A stretch of 64,000 nucleotides of DNA from Xanthomonas sp. NCPPB 1128 (GTDB lineage: Bacteria; Pseudomonadota; Gammaproteobacteria; Xanthomonadales; Xanthomonadaceae). The position numbers and the translations under genes are program-made. Location of the stretch: positions 62,001 through 126,000 of the forward strand of contig NZ_LFME01000002.1 of NCBI RefSeq assembly GCF_001043115.1, in the 5' to 3' direction. Below, piece after piece: positions 25,622 through 32,538 of this stretch (positions within the stretch are counted from its first letter, which is position 1; each line of letters begins with the position of its first letter). Below the pieces are notes generated by a model. It was not told the DNA's origin. It ran no database searches and saw only the letters and a list, made by a program, of their open reading frames with translations.

Positions 25622-25843
25622 TCATTTTCTGCGGTAGCAGCGCACTTCCCACCGGGGTGGCTGAGTAGAGACTTGCTCAATCCAGCAGTGGTAGTCGCCG
25701 GAGTCCTCTTGCGCGACGGCGAAAGCTTGCGCGGCTTCCCGACTCGCGAAGTACTCGATGCGCTCGGCGACGCGCTTGCGCCGGAAAGCTATGACGAGCA
25801 GTGCTGCAGCGATGATTCCCGCGATCCATGCGAGGGGTTCCAT
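25622..25843 (-). CDS. 73-aa membrane protein in rex position, paralogue of 24733-24954
   Basis: An N-terminal transmembrane helix (LAWIAGIIAAALLVIAF), then FRRKRVAERIEYF and a soluble part ending WEVRCYRRK. It lies 9 bp after the repressor stop in the same direction, before pL, so it is probably co-expressed with the repressor in the lysogen. Genes in this slot (rexAB in lambda) often exclude other phages, which makes this a candidate lysogen-expressed exclusion factor. Confidence 0.68.
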   Translation of the reverse strand: MEPLAWIAGIIAAALLVIAFRRKRVAERIEYFASREAAQAFAVAQEDSGDYHCWIEQVSTQPPRWEVRCYRRK

Positions 25844-25852
25844 TCCCTATCC

Positions 25853-26536
25853 TCAGTCGGCCCAAGCCCCGATCCAGTGTACACGCCCGATCACGGTGAT
25901 CGGCTCTCGCCTTGAGTCCATGCGCCTGGGGCGTCGCCAGTTGTGGTCGCCTGCGGGGTTGTCCGATTGGAAGTAAACGGCGCCATCCAGCACCAGCGCC
26001 CGCTTTACGAAATACTCGGGGTAGGTCATGCCATCCACCTGGATCACATACAGCAGGCCATCGACCACACGGGTGTCGGAGGTGTCGAACAGGATTGCGT
26101 CGCCGTCCTTGATCGTCGGCTCCATGCTGTCGCCCTTGCCGTAGTAGACGGCCAGGGGGTGATTGTGGATGCCGCGCCGTCTCAGGCTAGAAGACTTGAA
26201 TTTCAGCTTGTGCGTCTCGGCGTATTCGTCTGCCTCGGCGCCGGCTCCAAGGCCGACCGCCTGGGAGTAGCCGACGATCCCGACATAGCCGTCATCTTCG
26301 TCCGCTTGTTCGCCGCCCTCTATCGGCCCGCGCCCGTACTGCAGCCACTCTTGGTTGACCTGCAGCGCCCTGCTGAGCTTCGTCACCGTGCTGGCGCGCA
26401 CCTTCTCCGCGCTCGTTGTGCCGTCCAGCAGGAAGTAGATTCCGGCCTTGCTGAGCACCTTCCGAGCGATCAGGTCGCCCGGCGTCATGCCGCGGAGGGT
26501 TAGGGCGTGCTTTAGACGCTCGGCCATCGTGTCCAT
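25853..26536 (-). CDS. S24/LexA-type prophage repressor (CI-like)
   Basis: This 227-aa protein starts at MDTMAERLKHAL (26536); longer frames upstream run through the operators and are rejected. The N-terminal HTH spans about residues 5-65. The C-terminal S24 domain has Ser137 in GKGDSMEP and Lys178 in YFVKRA as the catalytic dyad. A candidate self-cleavage bond is Ala98-Gly99. It should be inactivated by RecA filaments after DNA damage, so the prophage is likely SOS-inducible. No strong ribosome site precedes either Met, so its message may be leaderless. Confidence 0.88.
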   Translation of the reverse strand: MDTMAERLKHALTLRGMTPGDLIARKVLSKAGIYFLLDGTTSAEKVRASTVTKLSRALQVNQEWLQYGRGPIEGGEQADEDDGYVGIVGYSQAVGLGAGAEADEYAETHKLKFKSSSLRRRGIHNHPLAVYYGKGDSMEPTIKDGDAILFDTSDTRVVDGLLYVIQVDGMTYPEYFVKRALVLDGAVYFQSDNPAGDHNWRRPRRMDSRREPITVIGRVHWIGAWAD

Positions 26537-26539
26537 AGG

Positions 26540-26599
26540 TCTAGAACAGTAGAGCGCATTCAGACTAGAGCGCTTGACACCGCAGTCTAGTTCACTAGA
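26540..26599. promoter_or_regulatory. OR operator cluster
   Basis: Three 14-bp sites occur: TCTAGAACAGTAGA (26540-26553), GCATTCAGACTAGA (26556-26569, one good half) and TCTAGTTCACTAGA (26586-26599, perfect arms). The last overlaps the pR -10 box and the first abuts the repressor start, so the sites can control both directions as OR1-3 do in lambda. Confidence 0.75.
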
Positions 26600-26601
26600 C
26601 T
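26574..26601 (+). promoter_or_regulatory. pR, rightward early promoter
   Basis: TTGACA (26574-26579) and TAGACT (26596-26601) with a 16-bp spacer. Transcription should begin near 26608, only about two bases before the cro-like ATG at 26610. Confidence 0.75.
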
Positions 26602-26609
26602 CAGCAACC

Positions 26610-26816
26610 ATGGACATGACCAAGCAAGCAGTGAAGAAGGCCCTCAAGCTTGAGACCGACGCCGAGCTTGCTCGGTTCTTTGGCATCGGCCGCTGGGCAG
26701 TAGGCCAGTGGAAAGACGAAAAGCCGATTCCCCCGCTTCGACAGTTCCAGGCGCGCGACCTGCGCCCCGACGTCTTCGGCCCCCCGCCGGCGAAGAAGCG
26801 CCGGAAGGCTGCATAG
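26610..26816 (+). CDS. Cro-like repressor
   Basis: This 68-aa protein starts MDMTKQAVKKALKL. An HTH occupies residues 10-40 (DAELARFFGIGRWAVGQW) and the tail is basic (PPAKKRRKAA). Position just after pR and opposite the S24 repressor identifies it as Cro. A second Met at residue 3 (26616) is possible. There is no Shine-Dalgarno and almost no 5' leader. Confidence 0.8.
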   Translation: MDMTKQAVKKALKLETDAELARFFGIGRWAVGQWKDEKPIPPLRQFQARDLRPDVFGPPPAKKRRKAA

Positions 26817-26859
26817 CTCCATGGACCTCGGCCAGCTTCTGCTCTGGCTCACGTACCCG

Positions 26860-27021
26860 TCAGCGGTCGATCGCATAGCGCGATCCGCTTACGCCGCCAC
26901 GCGCGCTAGCCAGCTTCCGCATGACGAGCTTGCCGCGGACCCAGCGCACGGCGAACCAGTTTCCTCCGATCCGCACCAGCGTCGTGACGTTGTGCGGGGT
27001 CTGTCTTCGTAGCAATTCCAT
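26860..27021 (-). CDS. small hypothetical protein opposing the early operon
   Basis: A 53-aa minus-strand frame starts MELLRRQTPHNVTT, with GGNWFAVRWVRGKLVMRKL. Codon choice is G/C-ended as in the neighbours and a GAGG lies upstream. A plus-strand frame over the same DNA (from 26821) has less regular codon use. It lies antisense between cro and the CII-position gene, so it may instead be a noncoding leader region. Tentative. Confidence 0.35.
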   Translation of the reverse strand: MELLRRQTPHNVTTLVRIGGNWFAVRWVRGKLVMRKLASARGGVSGSRYAIDR

Positions 27022-27081
27022 CTCGGGTCGTCCTCGTGGCGGCCTTCCATTTCCGCTCGACCTCAACCGTCAACACGAGTC

Positions 27082-27459
27082 ATGACCACTCAACACGCGT
27101 TACCGCTGATCGGCGCAGTCCCCTCGATCAACCGCGTCCCGATGCACCTCATCGGCCTGTGCCACAGCTCCGGCGATGCCGTGCTGCTGGCGATCCGCGT
27201 CGGAAAGAAGTCGCAGCGCCAGGTGGCGCACGACATCGGCATGGAGCCGGCGCAGCTGTCCCGGATCGTCGGCGGCACCGCGCACATGCCCGCGGATCTG
27301 GCGCTGGACTTCGCCCGGGCGGTGCGCAACTGGGGCTGGCAGCAGTGGGTCGCGCACAACTGCGGCATGGACCTGGTGCCGCGCACCGAATCGACCGAGG
27401 AGCGGCTGCACCGCCTGGAGGTCGAGAACGCCGAACTTCGCCTGAGGAACGCTGCATGA
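27082..27459 (+). CDS. CII-position HTH regulator
   Basis: This 125-aa protein has an HTH at about 43-66 (SQRQVAHDIGMEPAQLSRIVGG), a Trp-rich helix (NWGWQQWVAHNCG) and a C-terminal coiled coil (EERLHRLEVENAEL). Place and size fit a CII-type activator between cro and the replication initiator. The family assignment rests on context more than sequence. Confidence 0.6.
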   Translation: MTTQHALPLIGAVPSINRVPMHLIGLCHSSGDAVLLAIRVGKKSQRQVAHDIGMEPAQLSRIVGGTAHMPADLALDFARAVRNWGWQQWVAHNCGMDLVPRTESTEERLHRLEVENAELRLRNAA

Positions 27460-28178
27460 GCACCACCATCATGGCGGCCTGCTGGCCGATGCAAATGGCG
27501 CCGACGCCGAAAGCCGTCCTCATCTCGCTGGCAGACAACGCCAACGACCAGGGCGAGTGCTGGCCGAGCATCCCGAAGATCTGCGAACGCACCTGCTTCA
27601 GCGAGCGGACGGTGCACGCCGCGATCAAGTGGCTGGAGGACATCGGGCTGGTCGTGGCTGACCGATCGAACGGCCGGCACACGCGCTACACGGTGCGTCC
27701 CGAAGCCTACAAACCACCGCAGGAGCTGCACCCCCGCAGCTCTCGCACCCCCGCAGCTCCTGCGGTGCAACCCCCGCAGATCTCGCAGAAACCCCCGCAG
27801 CTCCCGCAGTCACCCCCGCAGGAGCTGCGGTCTAACCGTAAAGAACCTACAAGAACCGTCAGAAGCAACCGTCAGGGAGACGCAGCTGTCGCTGCTGACC
27901 TCCTGCCCGAGTTGCCGGTGAACCTGGTGAAAGATTTCCTGGCGATCCGGAAGGCGAAGCGGCTGCCGTTGACCGAGACGGCCGTCGACGGGATGAAGCG
28001 GGAAGCCGCCAAGGCCGGGATCACGCTGGAGTCGGCGGTGCGGATGTGCTGCGAACGTGGGTGGGCGAGCTTCCGTTCCGACTGGCTGGCGCGCGACGGT
28101 GCCCCGGCGGCCGGGCAGGCCGTGTACGGCCAGCAGCAGCAGCGCGACCCGAACGCTCTGCCGAGGCTGGTGGCATGA
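27456..28178 (+). CDS. replication initiator (O-like, HTH_36 domain)
   Basis: This 240-aa protein has an N-terminal winged helix (about 5-80: AVLISLADNANDQGECWPS, ICERTCFSERTVHAAIKWLED) typical of phage replication proteins. A Pro/Gln-rich linker (85-130), whose DNA carries iterons, is followed by a C-terminal DnaT-like helical domain (about 155-215) that probably contacts the helicase. It overlaps the CII-position gene and the helicase gene by 4 bp each, as lambda O and P overlap. Confidence 0.82.
   Translation: MSTTIMAACWPMQMAPTPKAVLISLADNANDQGECWPSIPKICERTCFSERTVHAAIKWLEDIGLVVADRSNGRHTRYTVRPEAYKPPQELHPRSSRTPAAPAVQPPQISQKPPQLPQSPPQELRSNRKEPTRTVRSNRQGDAAVAADLLPELPVNLVKDFLAIRKAKRLPLTETAVDGMKREAAKAGITLESAVRMCCERGWASFRSDWLARDGAPAAGQAVYGQQQQRDPNALPRLVA
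27730..27821. other. candidate replication origin: five ACCCCCGCAG iterons
   Basis: The exact 10-mer ACCCCCGCAG starts at 27730, 27747, 27770, 27791 and 27812, about two helical turns apart, inside the initiator gene. A more AT-rich stretch follows at 27832-27880. Lambda-type origins are built the same way within gene O. The repeats also encode the Pro-rich linker, so selection on protein is the alternative reason. Confidence 0.55.
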
Positions 28179-29485
28179 GGCGCGACGACTCGGTTTTCCA
28201 CGTCGAGCGGCTGGTGCTGTACACCGCCATGGCCCGGCCGTCGGCGCTGTCGGAGATCTCGCTGCAGGCCAAGCACTTCGGCCACGAGGCGCACGCGCAG
28301 CTGTGGGAGCTGATCCAGGCGCAGACGCTGCAGAACCGGCCGATCGACCCCGTGACGATGGTTGACGCCGCCGCGCGCCTTGGCGACCACCGGCTGTCCG
28401 AGTTGGCGATGGCGATCGGCAGCGCGACGGACCTGTACCCGGTCACCGAGGCGGGCTACCAGGCGCGGATCATCGCCGAGGCCTGGCGTGCACGCGAGAC
28501 GCTGCAGATCGGCCTGGACCTAGCTGCCTCGGCGAAGCAGCGCGAGGAAGGCGCGGCCGATCGCGCGATGCAGCGGCTCATGGACCTGCACACCGATGAC
28601 CGCAGCTACGAACACACCGCGCGCACCGCGATGCAGGCTGCGCTGGACGGGGCTGCGCGGGCGCGTGCCAACGGCGGCCGCATCCTGGGTGTGCCGACGG
28701 GGATCTTCGACCTCGACGACACGCTGGGCGGCCTGCACGACTGCGACCTGATCGTGATCGGCGCGCCTCCCGGCACAGGCAAAACAGGCCTGCTGCTGGG
28801 CACCACGGCCGCCGGCGCGAAGGTCGGCCCCGTCGGCCTGATCTCGGGCGAGCAGCCGCACGACCAGGTCGGTCTGCGCTGGCTCGCCGTGGGCAGCAGC
28901 ATCGGCGTGGGCCGGCTGCGCGCCGGCAAGTTCGACGAGCACGACATGTCGAGCATGGATCACGCCGCCGAACGCTTCGGCGCGCTGCCGGTGCACATCC
29001 TTGATCGCGGCTCGCCGGACATCACCGAGGTGATCCGCGTGGCGCGGCGCTGGAAGGCGCAGTACGGCCTTCGGGCGCTGTACGTCGATTACCTGCAGCG
29101 GCTGGAGATGGAGTCGCTGTCGAAGGCGCCGAAGCACGAGCGGATTGGCGCCATCGCACGGAGTCTGAAGAACCTGGCGCGCGACCTGCGCATCCCCGTC
29201 GTTGCGCTGTCGCAGGTTCGGCGGCCGCAGACCGAGAAGCCGGGCGACAACCCACGGCTGACGATGCACCACCTGGCCGACAGCTCCGAGATCGAGAAGG
29301 AGGCCGACCAGATCATGATGCTGTGGCGCGACAAGTCGAACCCCCAGTCGGAGCGCAGCGCGGCCGAGATCAATGTGGTCAAGAACCGGCACGGGAACAT
29401 CGGCACGGTCTACTGCACCTGGCACGGCGGCACCACGTCGTTCGTTAACCGCAGCGCAGCGGATGAGTTCGAGGGGGCCGCATGA
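28175..29485 (+). CDS. DnaB-type replicative helicase
   Basis: This 436-aa protein (P22 gp12-like) has an N-terminal helical domain (1-110), a linker and a RecA-fold with Walker A GAPPGTGKT (196-204), Walker B LYVDYLQRL and late motifs SQVRRP and NVVKNRHGNIG. It unwinds DNA at the phage fork, so the phage brings its own helicase rather than a DnaC-type loader. The ATG overlaps the initiator stop. Confidence 0.92.
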   Translation: MRRDDSVFHVERLVLYTAMARPSALSEISLQAKHFGHEAHAQLWELIQAQTLQNRPIDPVTMVDAAARLGDHRLSELAMAIGSATDLYPVTEAGYQARIIAEAWRARETLQIGLDLAASAKQREEGAADRAMQRLMDLHTDDRSYEHTARTAMQAALDGAARARANGGRILGVPTGIFDLDDTLGGLHDCDLIVIGAPPGTGKTGLLLGTTAAGAKVGPVGLISGEQPHDQVGLRWLAVGSSIGVGRLRAGKFDEHDMSSMDHAAERFGALPVHILDRGSPDITEVIRVARRWKAQYGLRALYVDYLQRLEMESLSKAPKHERIGAIARSLKNLARDLRIPVVALSQVRRPQTEKPGDNPRLTMHHLADSSEIEKEADQIMMLWRDKSNPQSERSAAEINVVKNRHGNIGTVYCTWHGGTTSFVNRSAADEFEGAA

Positions 29486-30042
29486 CCACGGCCGCCGCGA
29501 AGAAGGTGCAGAGCAAGCGCGCGCGCCGGCCGGTCTACGCCGTGGTGGAGCGCGTGGTGGTGCTGGAGACTGGCGAGGAGCGGCTGGCCATCCTGGCCGC
29601 GCACCCGATCGACCGGAAGCTGATGCACGAGCGCGGCTACCGACGAGGCGACGAACTGCGGCTGGAGATCAAGAAGCCGCGGAACGTGAAGTTCCACCGC
29701 CTGGCGCACGCCGTCGGCGCGCTACTGGTCGAGAACGTCGAGGCGTTCCGCGCCCGCGGCAGCCACGACGCGCTGAAGCAGGTGCAGCGCGAGGCCGGGG
29801 TGTGCTGCGAGCCGATGGAACTTGACCTGGGGCCGGTGCTGGGCAAGGTGGCAGTGCAGGTGCCGCGCTCGATCGCGTTCGACGAGATGGACGGAGCCGA
29901 GTTCGAGCAGTTCTTCCTGGGCATCTGCGACTACATCGACCAGCACTACCAGTCAGCGATGACCGAGGAAGTGCGGGCTGAGTACCTGCTGATGGTGGCT
30001 GGGAACGGAACGCAGCCGGCGCCGGCGCGGAGGGCTGCATGA
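29482..30042 (+). CDS. DUF1367/NinB-region phage protein
   Basis: This 186-aa protein begins with a Lys/Arg-rich tail and contains KFHRLAHAVGALLVENVEAF and later FEQFFLGICDYIDQHY. I recognise this pattern from DUF1367 proteins in lambdoid nin regions. The function is unknown. It is coupled to the helicase gene by a 4-bp overlap. Confidence 0.65.
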   Translation: MTTAAAKKVQSKRARRPVYAVVERVVVLETGEERLAILAAHPIDRKLMHERGYRRGDELRLEIKKPRNVKFHRLAHAVGALLVENVEAFRARGSHDALKQVQREAGVCCEPMELDLGPVLGKVAVQVPRSIAFDEMDGAEFEQFFLGICDYIDQHYQSAMTEEVRAEYLLMVAGNGTQPAPARRAA

Positions 30043-30164
30043 TCCAGGTCGCCGTCCTGTTCGCCCGTGCCGATAGCGTCTACAAGACGCTTCCCGGCTG
30101 CGACGTGTACGACATGGAGCGCGACGCGCGCACGTTCGCCGGCGGCATGCAGGTGGCGGCATGA
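30039..30164 (+). pseudogene. 41-codon remnant of a phage methyltransferase-like gene
   Basis: The peptide begins MIQVAVLFARADSVYKTLPG and contains DVYDMERDARTFAGG. This matches the first 40 residues of a larger phage protein family (about 200 aa, often called DNA methyltransferase-like) that continues with a PPCRxW motif. Here a stop follows at once and the next gene begins. Neighbour overlaps (4 bp on both sides) keep it translated, perhaps only to couple its neighbours. Confidence 0.5.
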
Positions 30165-30529
30165 AGCGCGGCCGCAGCACTGGCGCTCCGACGCGCGCGC
30201 AGCAGGCGCGGTTCGATGCGATCCGCGAAGTCGGCTGCATCGTCGCGCGCTCCCTCGGCCTGGGCCACGTGCCTTGCGAGATCCACCACCTGACCGTAGG
30301 CGGCAAGCACGGCGCCCCGCGGCGCGGCCACGACTACACCGTCGGCCTCAACAGCTGGTCGCACCGCGGCGAGCCGTTCGGCGGCATGTCGGCGGCGCAG
30401 TGCGAGGCGATGTTCGGCCCCTCCTACGCGCGCCAGCCGCGCGCATTCCGCGAGCAGATCGGCAGGGACGACTACCTGCTTGACCTGCAGAACACCCTGA
30501 TCGAACAGCACACAGCGAGGGCAGCATGA
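30161..30529 (+). CDS. Ref-like RecA-dependent HNH nuclease
   Basis: This 122-aa protein has CEIHHLTVGG followed by RRGHDYTVGLNSWSHRG, the HNH-type core of the P1 Ref/RecA-dependent nuclease family. It would cut DNA at RecA filaments during recombination. It lies in the nin-like region with other recombination genes. Confidence 0.78.
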   Translation: MKRGRSTGAPTRAQQARFDAIREVGCIVARSLGLGHVPCEIHHLTVGGKHGAPRRGHDYTVGLNSWSHRGEPFGGMSAAQCEAMFGPSYARQPRAFREQIGRDDYLLDLQNTLIEQHTARAA

Positions 30530-30711
30530 TCAACGAACAGCGATACGAGCAGGCGAGGGAGGCCGGGCGCCGCGCGCGCCAGGTCGGGAAGGGGCGCGAC
30601 GACGGCCCGCGCTACGGCATCACGACCGACGACCGGGCGCTGCGGGAAGCCTGGGTGCTGGGCTGGGATGCAGAGGACCAGGAGCGCAAGCCGCGCCGGA
30701 GCGCGGCATGA
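30526..30711 (+). CDS. Rmf/CrpP-like small protein
   Basis: This 61-aa basic protein has the pattern GRRARQVGK and ALREAWVLGWDAED, shared by ribosome modulation factor and the related CrpP fold. In phages its role is unknown; ribosome binding or nucleotide chemistry are options. It overlaps both neighbours by 4 bp. Confidence 0.6.
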   Translation: MINEQRYEQAREAGRRARQVGKGRDDGPRYGITTDDRALREAWVLGWDAEDQERKPRRSAA

Positions 30712-30920
30712 CCAAGACGCTGGCCAAGAAGATCCACGACCGGCTGCAGCGCGTCGGCAAGCGCGCTGGTCTGGCGCCGGCGCAGAAGCCAGTGGCGCAG
30801 ACCGGGCCGGCCGAGACCGTCGAGCAGTTCCTCGCTCGCGGTGGGCGCGTGCAGCAGCTGCCTGGCATCCAGGGCGCGCCGCCGCCGCGTACCATTCCGA
30901 CCTGGAGAAATGCGCTATGA
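30708..30920 (+). CDS. small basic hypothetical protein
   Basis: This 70-aa protein starts MTKTLAKKIHDRLQRVGK; the N-terminal half is basic helix and the C-terminal half Pro/Gly-rich. There is no recognised family. It overlaps the RuvC-like gene by 4 bp. Confidence 0.55.
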   Translation: MTKTLAKKIHDRLQRVGKRAGLAPAQKPVAQTGPAETVEQFLARGGRVQQLPGIQGAPPPRTIPTWRNAL

Positions 30921-31420
30921 CCATGCGGCTGACGTTCGGTGTGGACCCGGGATTGACCGGTGCGGTGGCGACCCTGATCGATGGTGAGGCCGGCCCGATC
31001 CTGGACATGCCGACGGTGCTGGTCGGCGACTGGCGGGAGGTCGACGCAAGGGCCTTGGCGGTGTGGATCCGCGAACAGCGTGCCGCGCACCCCGGCGCCT
31101 ACGTCTGTGCCTGCATCGAGAAGGTCGGTGCGCGGCCCAACGATGGCGGCACAACGGCTTTCCGATTCGGCGACAGCTACGGCCAGGCGCGCGCCGTGCT
31201 TCAGGTCCTTGGCATTCCCTACACCCGTGCCATTCCGGCGGTGTGGAAGCGCCGCATGGGGCTACTGGGGCAGGACAAAGACGCGGCGCGCCAGCTCGCC
31301 CTGCAGCGCTTCCCGGCTGCCGCCACGCAGCTGCAGCGGAAGAAGGACGACGGTCGCGCCGACGCGCTGCTGATCGCGCTGTACCACGAACACACAGAGC
31401 AGGGGGCATGGGCAGCATGA
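30917..31420 (+). CDS. RuvC-like Holliday junction resolvase
   Basis: This 167-aa nuclease has a RNase-H-fold catalytic set: Asp10 in FGVDPGLTG, Glu68 in CACIEKVG and the acidic pair region KKDDGRADALLIAL (Asp144/145, Asp149). It would resolve branched DNA before packaging, the job RusA or Rap does in lambda. A second Met at residue 3 is possible. Confidence 0.85.
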   Translation: MTMRLTFGVDPGLTGAVATLIDGEAGPILDMPTVLVGDWREVDARALAVWIREQRAAHPGAYVCACIEKVGARPNDGGTTAFRFGDSYGQARAVLQVLGIPYTRAIPAVWKRRMGLLGQDKDAARQLALQRFPAAATQLQRKKDDGRADALLIALYHEHTEQGAWAA

Positions 31421-31935
31421 CCCGCGACGAATTCGACAACCTGCTGCGCCTGTGGGGCTGGGCGTTCGGCCCGCGCCGCCAGGAGCAGGAAGAGGGCGCC
31501 GGCATGTACGGCACATCGGCGCTCGCCGGGCTGGGCCGGCCGGCGACGATCCGGCAATCGACGACGATGGACCGCGGCGGCGTGGCGCGGCGGCGCATGC
31601 TGGGCGTTGCCGCCGGTCTGGTCGATGACGCCGGCGTCGTCCATCTCGTGCCGGCGTGGACCGTCGAACCAGTCCGCGGAACGCAGACCCGCACCGGCGC
31701 GGCGAAGGTGCTGGCGCCGGACTTCAGCATTCCCGCCGATGCGCTGCGCGTGGAGCAGTCCGTGACCCGACTACGCCGGCAGGAGCACGACCTGGCGACC
31801 GCGCTGCGGACCCAGTTCTGCACGGTGCTCGGCGGCCAGCGCGACAAGGCAGACCACCTGGGGCTGCGGCTTGGCGTCTATCGGGAGCGTCTGGCGGAGG
31901 CCAAGGGGTGGGTGCGCCGCGACCTCGACGCTTGA
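31417..31935 (+). CDS. Q-position protein, probable late antiterminator
   Basis: This 172-aa protein starts MTRDEFDNLLRLWGWAFG, has a basic centre (TMDRGGVARRRML) and ends in a helical segment (DKADHLGLRLGVYRERLAEAKGWV) like the C-terminus of phage Q-type or sigma-like regulators. It is the last gene before a promoter-terminator pair and the lysis genes, as Q is in lambdoid phages. The in-frame ATG at 31408 is an alternative start. Function is inferred mainly from place. Confidence 0.6.
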   Translation: MTRDEFDNLLRLWGWAFGPRRQEQEEGAGMYGTSALAGLGRPATIRQSTTMDRGGVARRRMLGVAAGLVDDAGVVHLVPAWTVEPVRGTQTRTGAAKVLAPDFSIPADALRVEQSVTRLRRQEHDLATALRTQFCTVLGGQRDKADHLGLRLGVYRERLAEAKGWVRRDLDA

Positions 31936-31960
31936 CGCGTTCCGAACGCTGATCTACTCT
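31932..31960 (+). promoter_or_regulatory. late promoter pR'
   Basis: TTGACG (31932-31937) and TACTCT (31955-31960) with an ideal 17-bp spacer, overlapping the end of the Q-position gene. It is the only good sigma-70 match before the long late operon. Confidence 0.6.
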
Positions 31961-31987
31961 CGGCGCCATTCCTCAGAAGTCCGTCAG

Positions 31988-32012
31988 CGGCCCGCCATCG
32001 AGCGGGCCGTTT
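31988..32012 (+). terminator. tR'-like terminator before the lysis genes
   Basis: A 7-bp stem CGGCCCG / CGGGCCG with an 8-base loop is followed by TTTGCGTTT. It starts about 20 nt after the expected pR' start and lies before all late genes, so full late expression would need antitermination. Confidence 0.65.
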
Positions 32013-32041
32013 GCGTTTCTGGCCTCCCCGAAGGGACCCCC

Positions 32042-32536
32042 ATGTCGCTCCTACCCCTCCCGATCGCGCCCGCGCTGGCGCTGTCGCAGATCATCGTGCC
32101 TGCGCTCGTCGAGATAGGCGACGGCATGGACTCACCGCCGGCGCGCGTGCAACTGCTGGCCATGGCCATGCAGGAATCCGGCCTGAAGACCCGCCACCAG
32201 ATCGGCGGCCCGGCGCGTGGCCTGTGGCAGTTCGAGACCGCCGGCGTGCGCGGCGTGCTGACGCACTCATCCAGCCAGCGGCGCGCGCGGGCGCTGTGCG
32301 AGCGCCACGGCATCGCGCCGACCATCGCCGCTGTATTCGACGCGCTCGAACGCGACGACGTTCTGGCGGCCGGCTTCGCGCGCCTGCTGCTGTGGACGCT
32401 GCCGGTAGCGTTGCCGGCGCTGGGCGACGAGCAGGAGGCCTGGAACCAGTACATCGAGGCCTGGCGGCCGGGCAAGCCGCACCGTGACCGCTGGGCGACG
32501 GTGTACCCGCAGGCGCTCCGGGCGGTGCAGGGGTGA
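32042..32536 (+). CDS. lysozyme/transglycosylase-like endolysin
   Basis: In this 164-aa protein, MAMQESGLKTRHQIGGPARGLWQFE matches, in two parts, the GH23-type catalytic Glu region (QESG) and the GLWQFE substrate motif. The C-terminus is Trp-rich. The N-terminus (LLPLPIAPALALSQIIVPAL) is hydrophobic and could be a weak signal-anchor. First gene of the lysis cassette and the only murein hydrolase candidate here. Confidence 0.72.
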   Translation: MSLLPLPIAPALALSQIIVPALVEIGDGMDSPPARVQLLAMAMQESGLKTRHQIGGPARGLWQFETAGVRGVLTHSSSQRRARALCERHGIAPTIAAVFDALERDDVLAAGFARLLLWTLPVALPALGDEQEAWNQYIEAWRPGKPHRDRWATVYPQALRAVQG

Positions 32537-32538
32537 AC

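Noticed and set aside
25602..25625. Hairpin ATGAACGG...CCGTTGTTCAT as terminator of the repressor transcript
   Set aside because: The stem has a 2-base bulge and no clear U-run on the minus strand; it overlaps the stop codon of the 73-aa gene. Too weak to call.
26537..26686. 50-residue upstream extension of the S24 repressor
   Set aside because: It would translate the operators and pR in reverse and is rich in Ser/Cys without pattern. The HTH domain begins right after MDTMAERL.
26821..27012. Plus-strand 63-codon frame after cro
   Set aside because: Codon use is irregular and the peptide is unlike any small phage protein; the minus-strand frame over the same DNA is slightly better, and even that is tentative.
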